Part shown: positions 23,942 to 35,639 of the stretch, in pieces
Layout: each line of letters starts with the position of its first letter
Numbering within the stretch: the first letter of the stretch is position 1
DNA from: Chaetoderma sp. LZ-2023a
Taxonomy: Eukaryota; Mollusca; Caudofoveata; Chaetodermatida; Chaetodermatidae
Assembly: GCA_034401795.1 (NCBI GenBank)
Contig: CM067360.1
Coordinates: 119,224,067 to 119,288,066, forward strand
Reading direction: 5' to 3'
Length of the DNA: 64,000 bases
Program-made: the position numbers and the translations under genes
Notes under the pieces: model-generated
The model's input: the letters and a program-made list of their open reading frames with translations, nothing else
Databases searched by the model: none
What the model was told of the DNA's origin: nothing

Positions 23942-24604
23942 ATGTCTGTACCATTCGACAGTAGGCCGGCGGATGCTGGCCAGGTGGTGCTGATCATTGC
24001 CCCATCAGGACACGGGAAACACATCTTGCTGCTGGCTCTCCTGGCTGAACATCTACACTCTCAATACATCCTTCTGGTGTCTGACTACGCTGCTGAGGCG
24101 GTTGACAGTAATGATCAATGGTACAATGGGCCAATCACCAAGACGTAGAACCTGCAAGCACTGATGGAAAAGCTGCTGGCAGCCCAAATGAGAGAACGAC
24201 TTGTTCTAGTTATCGATGACCCTGCAATGGACCAGAAGACAGCCATCTACCCCAGCAACATCATCAGGCTCATTCGACACACAAAGATAACTGGCTTCAT
24301 CCTCTTTCAGAAGTACACCCGCGAGATCTCATCAGACATCCGCCACAATGCTCGGTTGCTATGCTTCAGCTCCAAGTGTGGACGTGCTCTGCTCGAGACC
24401 ATATACGGGAGCCTAACCCTCAAGGAGACCAAGGAGGACTTTATCGCAGGTGTACAGAGGGCAGCTGAGATGTACCGCTTCATTTTCAGCAGCAAGGAGA
24501 CAGGTGAGCTTTCACACTTCAAGCCATCCCTGGAAAAGTCGTATACCTTCACCTACAAGTTGAATCCAGCCAGGAAACTAGCCTGCTCTATACGTCATCG
24601 CTGA
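23942..24604 (+). pseudogene. Polinton packaging ATPase (FtsK/HerA-type)
   Basis: Shows a P-loop region (IIAPSGHGKH) followed by a Walker B-like LVLVIDD, and a downstream block with FILFQKYTREISSDIRHNAR that fits the sensor region of the viral genome-packaging ATPases found in Polintons. In the family the enzyme pumps DNA into a preformed capsid. The gene is broken here. Confidence 0.7.
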
Positions 24605-24766
24605 CAGACTGTCGCAGCTGCCACAACTGTATTCATTCATCAGAAGGCTGCGTGGTCTCCGCTACTTCGTCCGCGGTCTCTGCTACTTCGTCAGAAGCTT
24701 GAGGAACTTCGTCAGAACCTTGAGGATCTTCTCACTTTCGTCAGAAGCCTGTCGCTTAAACTCTAC

Positions 24767-25147
24767 TCACTGAGGGTCAGAGTCTAGGGCTCTCTTCTTC
24801 TGGAACTTCTCACGGAAGATCCACTTTGTCCATGCACGACGAGCATCTGAATTGCGCGCGGATTTGATGAGGTAGTCCTGGTAGTTATCTGATAATTTCA
24901 GAAGCGCTGCCAGATCACTGGCCAATCTCGTGCGCCCTTCTTCAATGAAGATGCTCTCAGCAGCCTCCTTGCAGCCAACAGTGAACACCTCCTGAGTACC
25001 TTCTGCATGACCGATGTCATGGTTCTCTGCTACAGCAGCACTGCCATCCTCCCTGAAGTAGTTATTTGCTCCAGACTGGAGGCTATCCAGCATATCTCGC
25101 TCTTCCTGGCTATGGAGGCTAAATTCGGCAGCCCACTTCCCGACCAT
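24767..25147 (-). CDS. Polinton-borne protein of unknown function, 126 aa
   Basis: Minus-strand frame with an acidic middle and a basic C-terminus (WIFREKFQKKRALDSD). No recognised domain. Just downstream, 24.64-24.76 kb holds short degenerate repeats around CTTCGTCAGAA. Confidence 0.45.
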   Translation of the reverse strand: MVGKWAAEFSLHSQEERDMLDSLQSGANNYFREDGSAAVAENHDIGHAEGTQEVFTVGCKEAAESIFIEEGRTRLASDLAALLKLSDNYQDYLIKSARNSDARRAWTKWIFREKFQKKRALDSDPQ

Positions 25148-25461
25148 TAGTAGATCTTTGGGGTTGACCCTCGCCCTTTGGAGAGCTAGAATAACAGGAC
25201 TGTTGGTTTAGGCCACAGGAGGTAGGTCGATGTCCTGCCCTGGGTGATGTCAAACTTCCGGTAGCGTATCCGATTCAGGAGTTTTTTTGTACTACGAGCT
25301 GACGCTCCTTCCTCCATGGCAGCCAGTATCTCCACAGCAGACGGAGGTGTGACCTTGGCTCGCTCGTGGATAATGTTGATGTCATGAAGCAGTCCTCGGA
25401 CCCTGTCACAGTGGGACAGTGCACGCCGTTGCTGTCATACTGACTATCATGCCGACTCGTC

Positions 25462-26580
25462 TTGCTGCCTATAGACAATCTGTTAGAGAACCTGACCAAA
25501 CATGGCAGCCGTTTAAAACCTCTATATAACCAGGCCTTAAACATGCTGCAGTATGTGCAACATCCAGATGGGGCCATTGAACACGCGACATCGCACCGCA
25601 CTGATCCACGGAAGGACTGCCTGATGGTCATTCGACCCAGTATACATGATGAGAACCCGTTGTCTGCTGGTGGGAAGTACATTGATTTGCAATCTCGCCA
25701 CAGCTCCATGAGATCAAGAGCATGACACTCGAGTTCAAGCTTCAGCGCACAATAAGACAGACGGTAGAGCTCCCGCAGGTTCTGACCATGTGGAAGATCG
25801 TGCAGAGCAACAGCACCGTGGACACCACCTATGTGAACGATGAGTACTGAGTCCTAGGGCCGCTGGCTCGTGGCCCAAGCTTCTATGCGAAGGGAAAGGG
25901 GTGTTACGCTGTGGGGTATCAATGAGGGGTTCACAGAATTCGAACTACGGTCAGTTGTCGAGAAGCCTGTGGCAGTTCCACTCTTAACCCTCCTAGAGAA
26001 CACACACGTGAATCCGGCTGCCATGCAGGATAGGCTGTTCATCCGGGTGTACACTGAGCAGCTTGCAGATGCGACGATGAATACTCCAAGACTTCATGTC
26101 TGGCATAACGAGAATGACCAGGAGCTGAAGCAAACGGGTACCAAACAGCGGATTGTGCATGTTGAGCGAGAGCACCAGCAGGTCCAAGCCACAGCTAACC
26201 ATCAGGTAGAGCTGACATTGCATCATGGTGCATCAGACTGTGTCGCTGTTGCGGTCCTGGTTCAGAAGGGAGGAGCCATCCAGCAGGTGGATACGCTAGA
26301 CGACTTCAAGCTTGTGGTTGCTGGGACCAATTGTCTTGGTGAGGTATGCGAGCTGTCTATGTCTATGCCATATGCACTTCTGCGCCTAACCAGTGGAAGC
26401 GACGACCTCGAGTCGGCACTAGAGGGCAGGGACATCCCACCTAATCAGGGCAACCGGCTCAGCTTCACCATCGGAACCCTCATCACTGGGACTCGCTCAT
26501 TACGTGTGATGGTACGTTACTTTGGCTATGCTAAGGTATGCATGTCGAATACATCAGGTATTCAGCTTGAGCGTGCGTAG
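25462..26580 (+). pseudogene. Polinton capsid-like region
   Basis: A run of plus-strand coding sequence. The first part contains SAGGKYIDLQ, resembling the start of capsid jelly-roll proteins. The last part (25870-26580, 236 codons) is beta-rich and uninterrupted. By size and position it could be a minor capsid (penton-like) protein or part of the major capsid protein. I cannot tell which. The region as a whole looks broken. Confidence 0.45.
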
Positions 26581-26753
26581 AGCACGACTCCTGTCATCAC
26601 TGCTCCAGCTGCCAATACAACTATATGCTCTGCTGTCTTCTGACCTGTCGATGCCTCATAGTCGAGCGTTGGCTTAGATACAGCCTCGTAGTACTCATCG
26701 AGAGTCTCATCTGTATCTTTGAGGCTCTGGCTGGCCTGAGCTCGGAGTTGTCG

Positions 26754-27141
26754 TCAGTGTGCCTCCCTCTGGCGCATATGCTCGAGTGCTTTGCTGTACT
26801 CAAACCTCTCCTTAGACAGCTTCTCCATCGCCTTTTTATGATGCTCACACTTGACCTCTGCCACCTTCTTGTCGGCGAAGCTGAGTCCCCAGTTCACTAA
26901 AATAAACACGCCCGCATTCAAGATTGCAGATGCCATGCTATAGACTACAGTTTAAAGCTACTATATAGCTGTCGCCCAGCGACGGATCCCCAGATCGATG
27001 TATGAACCAGAGGCTGATCCAGTCGAGGATATAGATGACGAGGACTATGAGGAGGACTATGATGAGGAGGATGATGCGAACGACTACGATGTAGCGTTGA
27101 CCCGCGGGTGAGTATGATGATGTAGAGCCTGAATCCCGCAA
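26754..27141 (-). other. Two small Polinton-borne membrane proteins
   Basis: Two short minus-strand frames. One (26754-26936) has a hydrophobic N-terminus then a charged coiled-coil-like stretch. The other (26938-27141) has a strong membrane segment (IILLIIVLLIVLVIYIL). Functions unknown. Confidence 0.4.
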
Positions 27142-27426
27142 GCTAGTACACGGAGCAAAAGGAATCTATCGCATTTACGTAAAAGGTTCTATCGGTCTAC
27201 TGGCAGCAGTTGGGGCTCTGATCACTCTGTTCACAACGAAGGCTGGTGAGACGGTCCGCAAGATCGCCAACAATGCTCTCCATGGGGTGGAGAAGATTTC
27301 TAAAGTCATACCAGCCATCGCCTCAGGAGTAGGTACGTTCTTCCGAGTCGCAGGCCCTTGGCTACCGTACGTTGTCATAGCGCTCACGGCCATCTGGGCT
27401 GCCAAACATTTAAGCCATACTATATA
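27000..27426 (+). other. Polinton-borne membrane-protein region
   Basis: An acidic stretch rich in Asp, Glu and Tyr is followed by sequence encoding two hydrophobic segments (SIGLLAAVGALITLF and PWLPYVVIALTAIWAA). It overlaps the minus-strand small protein, so only one of the two may be real. No function assigned. Confidence 0.35.
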
Positions 27427-27429
27427 AGG

Positions 27430-27675
27430 ATGTCATCTCTGTACGACCTGGTCAAGGCCCTTAACTTCCAAGGGTTGGTCGATAAACTACTGTTCAGTGA
27501 GGATCCAGCAGAGATTAGACGCCAGTGTATGGAGGTGTTTGAGGAGCTCTTCAGTGATGGTCGAATGAATGACGGGTGTCTGTTCATCTGTTTAGAGTTC
27601 ACACAGGCCATGCATGACAGGACGGGAATGGACGTCAGTAATGAAACCCGGGAGTTTATCAACCATCTTTCTTGA
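27430..27675 (+). CDS. Polinton-borne 81-aa protein of unknown function
   Basis: ATG at 27430 opens an uninterrupted 81-codon frame (MSSLYDLVKALNFQGLVDKL), acidic and helix-rich, just upstream of the integrase on the same strand. No domain recognised. Confidence 0.5.
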   Translation: MSSLYDLVKALNFQGLVDKLLFSEDPAEIRRQCMEVFEELFSDGRMNDGCLFICLEFTQAMHDRTGMDVSNETREFINHLS

Positions 27676-27679
27676 GGAA

Positions 27680-28560
27680 CTCTACTATCAGCCTGGTGGA
27701 TATTACCATGAGCCCCCTCAACTACTCGAGCCTGCACGTCGCAAGGGCCACAACTTCACATTGGAGACAGTTACCCATTGGCTCAGCTGCCAGGCGATGT
27801 GGCAGATATACAGATCTCATCCACGGCACATCACGCATGCCCATTTCGAGGAAACTGTCCTGAACAGAGTTCACCAGGCGGATGTTCTATTCCTTCCACA
27901 TGACTCGGTTGGTTGTAAGACCTACAAGTATGCCCTCACCATCGTCGATGTCGCCAACAGATACACGGTGGCAGTACCGCTCACAGACAAGTCAGCTGGC
28001 CAGGTGGTCCAGGCATTCTAGAGTGTCTACGAGGCTTTGGAAAATCCCTTCCAGTGGCCGGAATTGTTGCAGGTGGATGAGGGTAAGGAGTTCAGAGGGG
28101 AGACTGCAGCCCTCATATGGAAACATGGTGTGGCAGTTAGGCAAGGCGAGGTAGGGCATCACCGAGCCCAGGCTATCGTTGAGCAGTGGAATCGGACACC
28201 GGCAGAGAGACTGTTCCCACACCAATACGCCCAGGAAATGGCCGTGCCGAGTGAACGTTCTAGAGTATGGGTGAGAGGGCTGCCTGCTGTGGTGGAGTGA
28301 TCCAATGTCGAGGTTACTAGGCTATCAGACACTCTGCTGGTCAAATCTCTTCGGTACCTGTATGAGCCTGGTGAGCTGGAAGGTGGTCGACGGCGTGCAA
28401 CAGATCCTAACTGGTCGATATATGTTCACAGTCTTGACAGGTATGTGGAGGCGGAGGCGCATCCACTGTACTACCTGGCATGCCAGCACAGAGTGCCTAG
28501 GCGACCATTTGTCAAAGAAGAGCTTCAGCTAGTCCCTGAAGACACACAGCTACCACCCCC
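27680..28560 (+). pseudogene. Polinton integrase (retroviral-type rve core)
   Basis: Core signatures are visible: the first catalytic aspartate in FLPHDSVG with YALTIVDVANRYTVAVPL, the second in LLQVDEGKEF, and the third (glutamate) in AQAIVEQWNRT. A C-terminal stretch (VHSLDRYVEAEAHPLYYL) resembles the chromo-side region of Polinton integrases. In the family this enzyme joins the element ends to the target. Broken here. Confidence 0.8.
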
Positions 28561-31500
28561 TAGGGTGCTAACATGATAGTCGATGGGCTCGGTATGGACC
28601 CCATCTGGGAGCACATGGCACTTATCATAGTAAGCGGAGAGTCTAAGTTGTTCCTGGGCATACGTCGCCAATCCCTGGTTGCGCATGCATAGGCCTCGGT
28701 TTTTAGCTCTGTCCACCCTGCCATGTAGGGCGCTGTAGAACCTCTGCCAGGAGATGCCATTCTGCCGTTTAGACATTCCCTTGGCCGAGCATTTCGCTTG
28801 CAAGTTTCTGCTGTTCCAGCAGTCTGTATTCTCCATGTAGTAGTACTTGGAGCAGAGAGCAATACCACGAGTGCCTTCGAACTCGAGCGTGAACAATCCC
28901 GGAGTGCAGTTATACCATTTGTCCCATACCAACCAGCCCCGTGTGCAGGCCTCATACTCCGTTCGCATCTCTGGGCGTATCACCTCATCGAGGTTGGAGC
29001 CTGCAATGGCGATATAGGCAGAATCGGTGTCAATCTGCAGGTTCGAAGCTGTCATGAGCTACGTAGCAGTCGAGGAAGACATAGTAGAACTCCAGCATTC
29101 GCAGCTTCGCCAGCTCTTGTACTGCTATACCCACCTCGAAGGGGCGACGAATGGGGATTTTAGACTTACGAATGGGGATTTTAGACTTACGGCTCTGCAA
29201 TGTGTAGGAATCACCGATCTCCTCTAGATCCTCGAACCATGCGCTACGCAAGGCTCTGTCTACTGCTCGTTCATCCTTAGTGAAGCTTGTGTTGGTATGA
29301 CGTTCTAATGCCTCGATCAGCTTCCCATATGCACTGTTACTGAGAGCTTGAAGAGATCAGCCAATAAGGCTTTACCTTTGTCAACATCCCCGGTACGACG
29401 TGCCTCAGTAACAGAGTCTACACACCATTCAAAAGGTGGCTGTGAGGTGTAGTCTATAGTGCAATAGATAGCAGTAATCTCTAACCCATGGGCACGGTAC
29501 CACTTGAGAGTTGGTGCATACAATACCCGCTTCATACCAGAGAGTGCACCAACGAGCTTGCTAGTTGTAGACCTTTGTCGACCTGTTTTATCAAGGTATG
29601 CAATCATCTCCGAAGGTATAGCCTCTTCTGGGATTTCACGATTCTAGAAGATGGGAGACATCTCCTCAAACTTTGGCCATAACACTTTAGGTACCTCAAT
29701 GTCGACCTCAGCAAACCCGAACAATGATCCGCTAGCAGATCCTGCTTAAAGCGTTCAATATCACTGCTTACACCCCCACCCCACCGTCATACAGTGTCTT
29801 TACCACACGGCATTGTTTGGTCCATGGTTGATAAATAGAGAACATGTGCATCATAACCAAGGAGACGTTGACTTACTCGCTTGCCTTGGCGAATTGGTAA
29901 CCTCAGACTCGTGATATCTCGTGAACACAATGCTCGGACCCCCAACAGCACCCTTTAACATCTCGTAAGCTTCCTTGCCTGGAGAGTAAATGCTAATATC
30001 CGGCTCATGTTCACCAGTACCACGAAGTAAGTGCTGAAGCAACACACAAGGAAGTGACACCGCATCCTTCAGCATGCCAATACCTTGTTCTGTGTAGTAT
30101 CCTCGCATCTTCTCTAAGGCTTCAATGAATGGGCTAACATCCACGTTGTTGTAATATTGCAAGCAGTCAGCAAACGTCTTCATCCCCAGATCTCTGAAGG
30201 TCTGCTTACAAGCTTTCCACTCTGACAACTCAAGAAGGTAACCACCTTTGAGCTTGGACCACCATGCAGGATAATCAGGTAGTCGAGGATAGTCAAGCTT
30301 CGTAGGTGAGTCGAACATTCATAAGGTAACCAGTTCTTCTGTTGCATGCAACCGTAGGCTTTGATCCATTTCTCATAAGAAATCCCTGTGCCGTGGTAGT
30401 TGATTACATCGAGAAACATCAGTTCAGCCGTAATGAGGAACAATGTCTGGCTAGCATTCTTGGCGACTTTCACTGTTCCTTTGGACGAAGTAGTAAGTTC
30501 ATCCACGAAGTACTTCTTGATGAGGTTCAGGTCGTACCGCCCAGATTTGAACCTGAACAAAGGTACCTGGTCATACCACTCATTGATAAGTCGCTGTTGT
30601 CGTTTTGCTAGCTTGTCCAAGTCTGCGGGTAGATACTGTGACTGAACCCTTGTACGGATCATGGAGGCTCGTAGTTGGATCTCCGGCATGGACTCTGAGA
30701 TCAGCACTTTGGAGTTAGCATTGCAGAGGTGAGTTGTCGCACTACCATCTAAGGAGCATGTGGGCACTCTCGATCGTGAGACTCTCTGAAGGAGGGGTCT
30801 TGATCCCATCTAGAAGGGCTGCAAAGTCACAGACAATAAAGTGTGGGTATGGTACTGTCCGCACAGGGGTGTGGGCGCTTGGACAGAGTTGTATACAGCA
30901 CTCCCACTGTACCACAAGTTAGATGAGCCAGATGCTCTCAGTTTCTTGTCTTTCGCGACCGTCTTGCAGTATCTTTGATCAGCATCCTCACCTCGCTGGT
31001 GATGTGAACATCCATGTCCATGACAGCCATGACACCTGGATACTGTGTCAGTTGTCGGATCATAACCATCTACGGAAGACCCATCGAGCCAATGCTCACC
31101 ACCGTGACCATACTTTGTTTGGTGTATATGAATTCCACAGTTTCTCGACTCATATTCAATCAAATGAGTAGCCGCGGAACTGGCCGGTTGGTATGGATAG
31201 AAGGCCTTCTCATATGGTGACTGCGGTGACACTACCTTCTCCCCAGGGCAATCGATGGTCGTTCTCCCCCTGTACAGCGGTCAGCATGGCGATGAAGACT
31301 ACATGCTTGGGTGAACTGCTGTTGACAGTGCCCACAGCTGAAAGTATGGGCCAGCTTGGAGATGTCCTTAATGCAGAAGGCGTGGTGGTCATATGCTCCA
31401 ATGGTCATGACGTTCGAATAGAGAGCAGGTTTCTTGGTCAGATGTCAGATGCCCTCTTCAGTGGGCTCATAAACACGAATATCTGTCTTCGTAAATAACT

Positions 31501-32000
31501 CTACCTTGTCCAGCTGGTCTAGGGACGTCTTTGGTATGTCAGCCACAGGCCTGTTCAGGCCATGGAACTGTTTGACAAGCACTTGTGCAGGAGCTGTACT
31601 TCTATCAGCTCTTGCACCCTGATGGACTGCTAGACATCTCCAGAGGCACATATTATCTTTGTAGGTATCGAGTGCCTTCCATTCCCTTCCTCCATCGGAG
31701 CCAGACCGGGAGGGGACCAGTCCCTAGCAGAGGCTGGCGGTCGACGGCAACCTTTACCTCAACGTTGATTGATCTGATGAAGGCCCACACTGTATTGGGC
31801 CGATCGATATTGTCCGCGTCGAGGCGGGCTTGCTCTCTGCCCTCCACCCAAGTCTGGGTCTCTCCTAGTATGTTCATCCAGGGACTTCCTGGATCATTCT
31901 TCTGGAAGAGCATTACCCTACCAACCTCGATGTGGCGGATTCGATAGGTGTGGGCATACCGAAGGTAGAAGGCGTTCTGAGCAGTCCGCAGCTTCTCCAT
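28525..32000 (-). pseudogene. Polinton protein-primed DNA polymerase B
   Basis: About 3.5 kb of minus-strand coding remnants, the size expected for pPolB. The C-terminal side contains LQIDTDSAYIAIAG, the DTDS form of polymerase motif C typical of protein-primed family B enzymes. Upstream pieces include DYPAWWSKLKGGYLLEL and SIVFTRYHESEV, typical of the central part. The N-terminal third has a Cys/His-rich stretch. In the family it copies the element from a protein primer. Several breaks; no function expected. Confidence 0.8.
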
Positions 32001-32149
32001 GATCCAACCTGTAATGTCTCCTTCCAGCCCTTTGAAGAATGTTCAGCATACTGTTCGCCGTCCTCTCTCCTCTGTCTCCCTCTCACTGAGACGCTATGTG
32101 AGGATATGCTGACCTTCTCGCCTCATACTCCGGGCTAGGGTTTCAGATC

Positions 32150-32505
32150 TCGGTCCTCTCATTAATCATCTTCTGATTTGGTGTAAAAGAGGTAGGCGTT
32201 CTTGTTGATGGCTTGCCATCTGAGTTGCTACAACTTTGGCCCGTAAGCTGGCATTCATCTCCTCATACAACTGACGACTCTCACAGAGCAGCTGTGCTTT
32301 CTTGGGAGGGTTCCATGGATCCTCAGAGGTGAGCGCCGGAAACCTCCCTGTTTGTTTTGCTCAGGAGAGTCACTTTAGCAACTCCTCAGCAAGGGCGGGG
32401 AGTCGCTTTCGCCACTTCTCGGCATTGGCGTGTGCAATCATCTGGAGCAGGTCGCCTTTGCGGGTCATAGAAAAGCCTCTAAGACCGAATTGCTTTGCCA
32501 TACTC
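32150..32505 (-). other. Polinton-borne small frame with SAP-like start
   Basis: Minus-strand sequence beginning MAKQFGLRGFSMTRKGDLLQ, which has the helix-turn-helix pattern of a SAP DNA-binding motif, followed by a basic helical stretch. The gene looks broken. Assignment as SAP-like is tentative. Confidence 0.35.
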
Positions 32506-32512
32506 GGAGCTG

Positions 32513-32645
32513 TGTTACAGTAACCATGATGCAAGGTCTATATACATTAGATCTCAAACCGTTCTGACCACCTTCGAGGGTGTTACAGTAACCATGATGC
32601 AAGGTCTATATATTAGAGCTTAAACATTTCTGACCATCTTCGAGG
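32513..32645. repeat. Two tandem 67-bp units near the Polinton right end
   Basis: Both units contain GTTACAGTAACCATGATGCA and GACCA.CTTCGAGG. They lie between the last Polinton gene and the 77-bp array. Confidence 0.9.
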
Positions 32646-32659
32646 TTACAGTAAGTGGG

Positions 32660-33021
32660 GATCAGAACCTGCAGGTGGTGTATATCTCAGTGGATGCCTG
32701 TCTCTAAATTGGCGTTCAGACCCTATTATGTGTGGCGATCAGTACCTGTGAGTGGTGTATATCCCTGTGGATGCCTGTCTCTAAATGGGTGTTCAGACCC
32801 TATTATGTGTGGCGAGCAGTACCTGTAGGCGATGTATATCCATGTGGATGCCTGCCACTAAATGGGCGTTCAGACCCTATTATGTGTGGTGCTGGCGATC
32901 AGTACCTGTAGGTGGGGTATATCCCTGTGGATGCCTGTCTCTAAATGGGCGTTCAGACCCTATTATATGTGGCGATCAGTACCTGTGGGTGGTGTGTATC
33001 CCTGTGGAGGCCTGTCTCTAA
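32660..33021. repeat. 77-bp tandem array at the Polinton right end, about 4.6 units
   Basis: Units start at 32660, 32737, 32814, 32897 and 32974. Each contains GATCAGTACCTG, GTGGATGCCTGTCTCTAAAT and TTCAGACCCTATTATGTG. One unit is 83 bp. A single inverted copy is at the Polinton left end (20.71-20.76 kb), so the array expanded on one side only. Confidence 0.92.
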
Positions 33022-33301
33022 TGCATGGCATGACGTGTTTACGTTCTTCCATAACTAAACTGAACTTTCTCCTGGCACAGACCTTCTTGTAGTTCATTCT
33101 GTTGGAATGTTTACGACACCCGTATGCTTTACATAGTCCACAGTGTGCATAACTGCCTGCCCTGCATCCTCTGCACGGCTTCTGCTCAACAGCAGCCTTC
33201 TGAAACTGAGCATTGTGTGTCACACAAAATTCTCCAACACAGTTCCCTAAGCATCGAAAAAGCTTACCTCGCATAAGCCATTTGCATGTATTATAATGCA
33301 T
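33010..33301 (-). CDS. Small Cys/His-rich protein of unknown function
   Basis: An ATG at 33301 (minus strand) opens about 97 codons with a dense Cys/His pattern: CKW, CLGNC, FCVTH, KPCRGCRAG, HCGLCKAYGCRKH, VCARR. This looks like one or two zinc-binding modules followed by a basic tail. The frame reads on into the 77-bp array, so its true end is unclear. It lies just outside the last repeat unit. It may belong to the Polinton, if the true terminus is further right, or to the gypsy element. No family recognised. Confidence 0.45.
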
Positions 33302-34133
33302 GTTTGATAAAGTCTATATCAAGATCTTAAACCTTGGGCTGATGGGTGCGGTTCAGTGGGGCCTGGTATCTTGCATGTATTTGTGTGGCCCATGACCCCA
33401 TGCCTCAGGAATTGAGAGGGCGGTGGGAGCCGCGGATCACGGACAGTTTGCCTGTGGAGGGAGGTGTTACTATACTACTCAGCAGAAACGACGAGTAGCT
33501 CCGTTTTTTACTCAGCCTCCCACGGAGCTTGCTAAACTTATTGGTAAGCAGACTGTATATATACAAGACTATACGTACCACCCAGAGAAAGTCAGGAAGC
33601 TAAGATAGAGAAATTTTCACAGGTACCTGACAAATTAATATCGACGCAGCCACCATTAAGCCGGGGCATGAAGATATGTTGTGGACCACCACACTGCAAT
33701 TAAGAGAAGATATTCATACCGCTTTGTTGGAACCCTACCCTGAATATATGTTGGTCACAAAATGTGTTAGTCCACGAATGCTAGTCACCACCACCAGTAA
33801 GGCCATGATATATTACTGTGAGTTTAATGGCACCTCTAACCCATTACCCTAGTCCCTGGGGTATGCTGTGGCTGCTTGGTGGACATAGATTCGGTGGAAA
33901 CACTTCACACAACACACACCAGTACTACAACAGCTCACATGAACATACCTGAACATCTACTCGACCTGTATTTATGTGCCATGGTTGGGTTAACCCTCGC
34001 TCAGAACACTTATGTGTGCCACCTATTGACTACATACAGAGACAGTTTTTCAGCGAGTGACATGGACCCATGAGAAACTCACCTGGTCCGCCACCCTACT
34101 GACACTGGTAATAATAGACCGATAAGGCAGCCG

Positions 34134-34900
34134 GTGCACCGTCTTCCTATTCATAAAGAAGCTGAAGCTCACCGACAATTACATGTTGAGAACACGAATT
34201 ATAGAGCCCTCTGTATCTCCATGGCCAGTCCCATAGTCCTAGCAAGTAAGAAAGAAGATGGGTCACTGTGGTTTTGCATTGACTACCACTGCTTAAATGA
34301 CTTAAGCATTAAGGATGATTATCCTCTACCGAGAACTGATCAGGCATTAGACTCGTTGAACAGAGCCACATGGTTCAGTACACTTGATCATGCAAGCGGG
34401 CATTGGCAAGTAGCCATGAATGAATGGAACCATGCAAAGACTGCATTTCTTTGCAGGGATGGCCTGTTTCAGTTTCGTACGATGCCCTATGGCCTATGCA
34501 ATGCACCGGGCACCTTTGAATGGCTGATTGAACACGTACTTACCGCATTATAGTGGGAAGTATGTTTATATTACATAGACGACGTTATCGTCTTTGACCC
34601 CTCGTTTGAGCAAACCTTGGCCAATACGGACAAGGTGCTGGTACGGTTTCAAACCGCCAATCTGAAACACAAACCAAAGAAATGTCATCTCTTTAAAAAG
34701 AGTGTTGAATTTCTGGGCCATGTAATATCCGCTGATGGAGTGGCCACTCAGCACACCAAAACTCGAGCAGTAGCCGAATGGAAGACTCCTACAACAGTGA
34801 CAAACACTAGAAGCTTCCTTGGGCTCGGCCATTATTATAGACTGTGCATACACTATTTCAGTGGCACCATTATTCCAAATCACAGAAACGGATAGACCAA
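34134..34900 (+). pseudogene. Gypsy reverse transcriptase region
   Basis: The RT fingers and palm are easily recognised: SPIVLASKKEDGSLWFCIDY, then ATWFSTLDHASGHWQVAMNE, MPYGLCNAPGTFEWL, and further on VEFLGHVISADGV of the thumb-connection side. In the family it makes cDNA from the element RNA. Non-functional here. Confidence 0.85.
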
Positions 34901-34969
34901 TTAAATACATGTCGGAGTGTGAGGTCTCCTTTCCAGCATTAAAGGAGCATTTGCCGACAACCCCCACCG

Positions 34970-35340
34970 CATATTAGCTCACCCAAACGCTAAACTTGAG
35001 TTCATCCTAGATACTGATGCGTCTGCTTATGGTATCGACGCCTTTCTATCTCAGATCACAGAGGATAGAACAGAACAAGTGATAGAGCATGGTTCTTGTA
35101 CGTTGTATGAAACTGAAAAACGGTTTGCCACCGCGAAGAGAGAGCTATTGGCAGTGGTACATTTCGTCAAATATTATACACTTTTTTCTGTATGGACACC
35201 AGTTTACATTGCGTACAGATCATGCCTCACTACGGTGGCTCAGGAATCTGAAGAATCGTGAACGCCAAGTAGCAAGATGGCAGGAATCTCTGCAGGCCTA
35301 TAACTTCAATGAGGTTCATAGACCCGGGAAATTGCATGGC
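34970..35340 (+). pseudogene. Gypsy RNase H region
   Basis: LEFILDTDASAYGIDAFLSQ marks the start, and the end is marked by the sequence before HRPGKLHGNAYALSR. In the family it removes RNA from the RNA-DNA hybrid. Confidence 0.8.
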
Positions 35341-35639
35341 AACGCCTATGCCTTGAGTAGGATAGGACTCGAGGATGAACCAGAAGTGGCCAATATAATA
35401 AGACAAGGCACATCACCGTTCCCTGCATTCCATGAGCTGCAATGTGCGGACTGGGATACGGTAAAGTTGGCTAAAGAGCAAACAGATGCACAGACATGAT
35501 GTGTGTACGCCTGGGTCCAGGAGGGTGTATGTCCTCCAAATGAATCTGCTAGTCCACTACCCACTATGGCCAAATATTACTATCAGGGATATGACGATTG
35601 CCAAATGCATAATGGTATCTTATACCTCAATGATAGAAT

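Larger units (their letters stand above)
20690..33030. mobile_element. Polinton/Maverick fossil
   Basis: Parts seen: a protein-primed family B DNA polymerase on the minus strand (28.5-32.0 kb), a retroviral-type integrase (27.7-28.5 kb, plus), a packaging ATPase (23.9-24.6 kb, plus), a capsid-like region (25.4-26.6 kb, plus), and small unknown or membrane proteins. The set and the opposite orientation of polymerase and integrase are characteristic. A repeat unit near 20.71-20.76 kb reappears inverted at 32.66-33.02 kb, which supports the ends. At about 12.3 kb it is at or below the usual 15-20 kb. It is broken, with breaks in most of the larger genes (roughly ten or more). Exact termini and target duplication were not resolved. 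Confidence 0.85.

Noticed and set aside
32513-33021. Regularly spaced repeats resembling a CRISPR array
   Set aside because: The 67-bp and 77-bp units are contiguous tandem repeats without unique spacers, in a eukaryotic element.
33423-33608. 62-codon frame as a separate host gene
   Set aside because: It lies at the start of the gypsy pol side, and the following sequence is the protease-to-RT linker of that element, so it is better read as part of the fossil.
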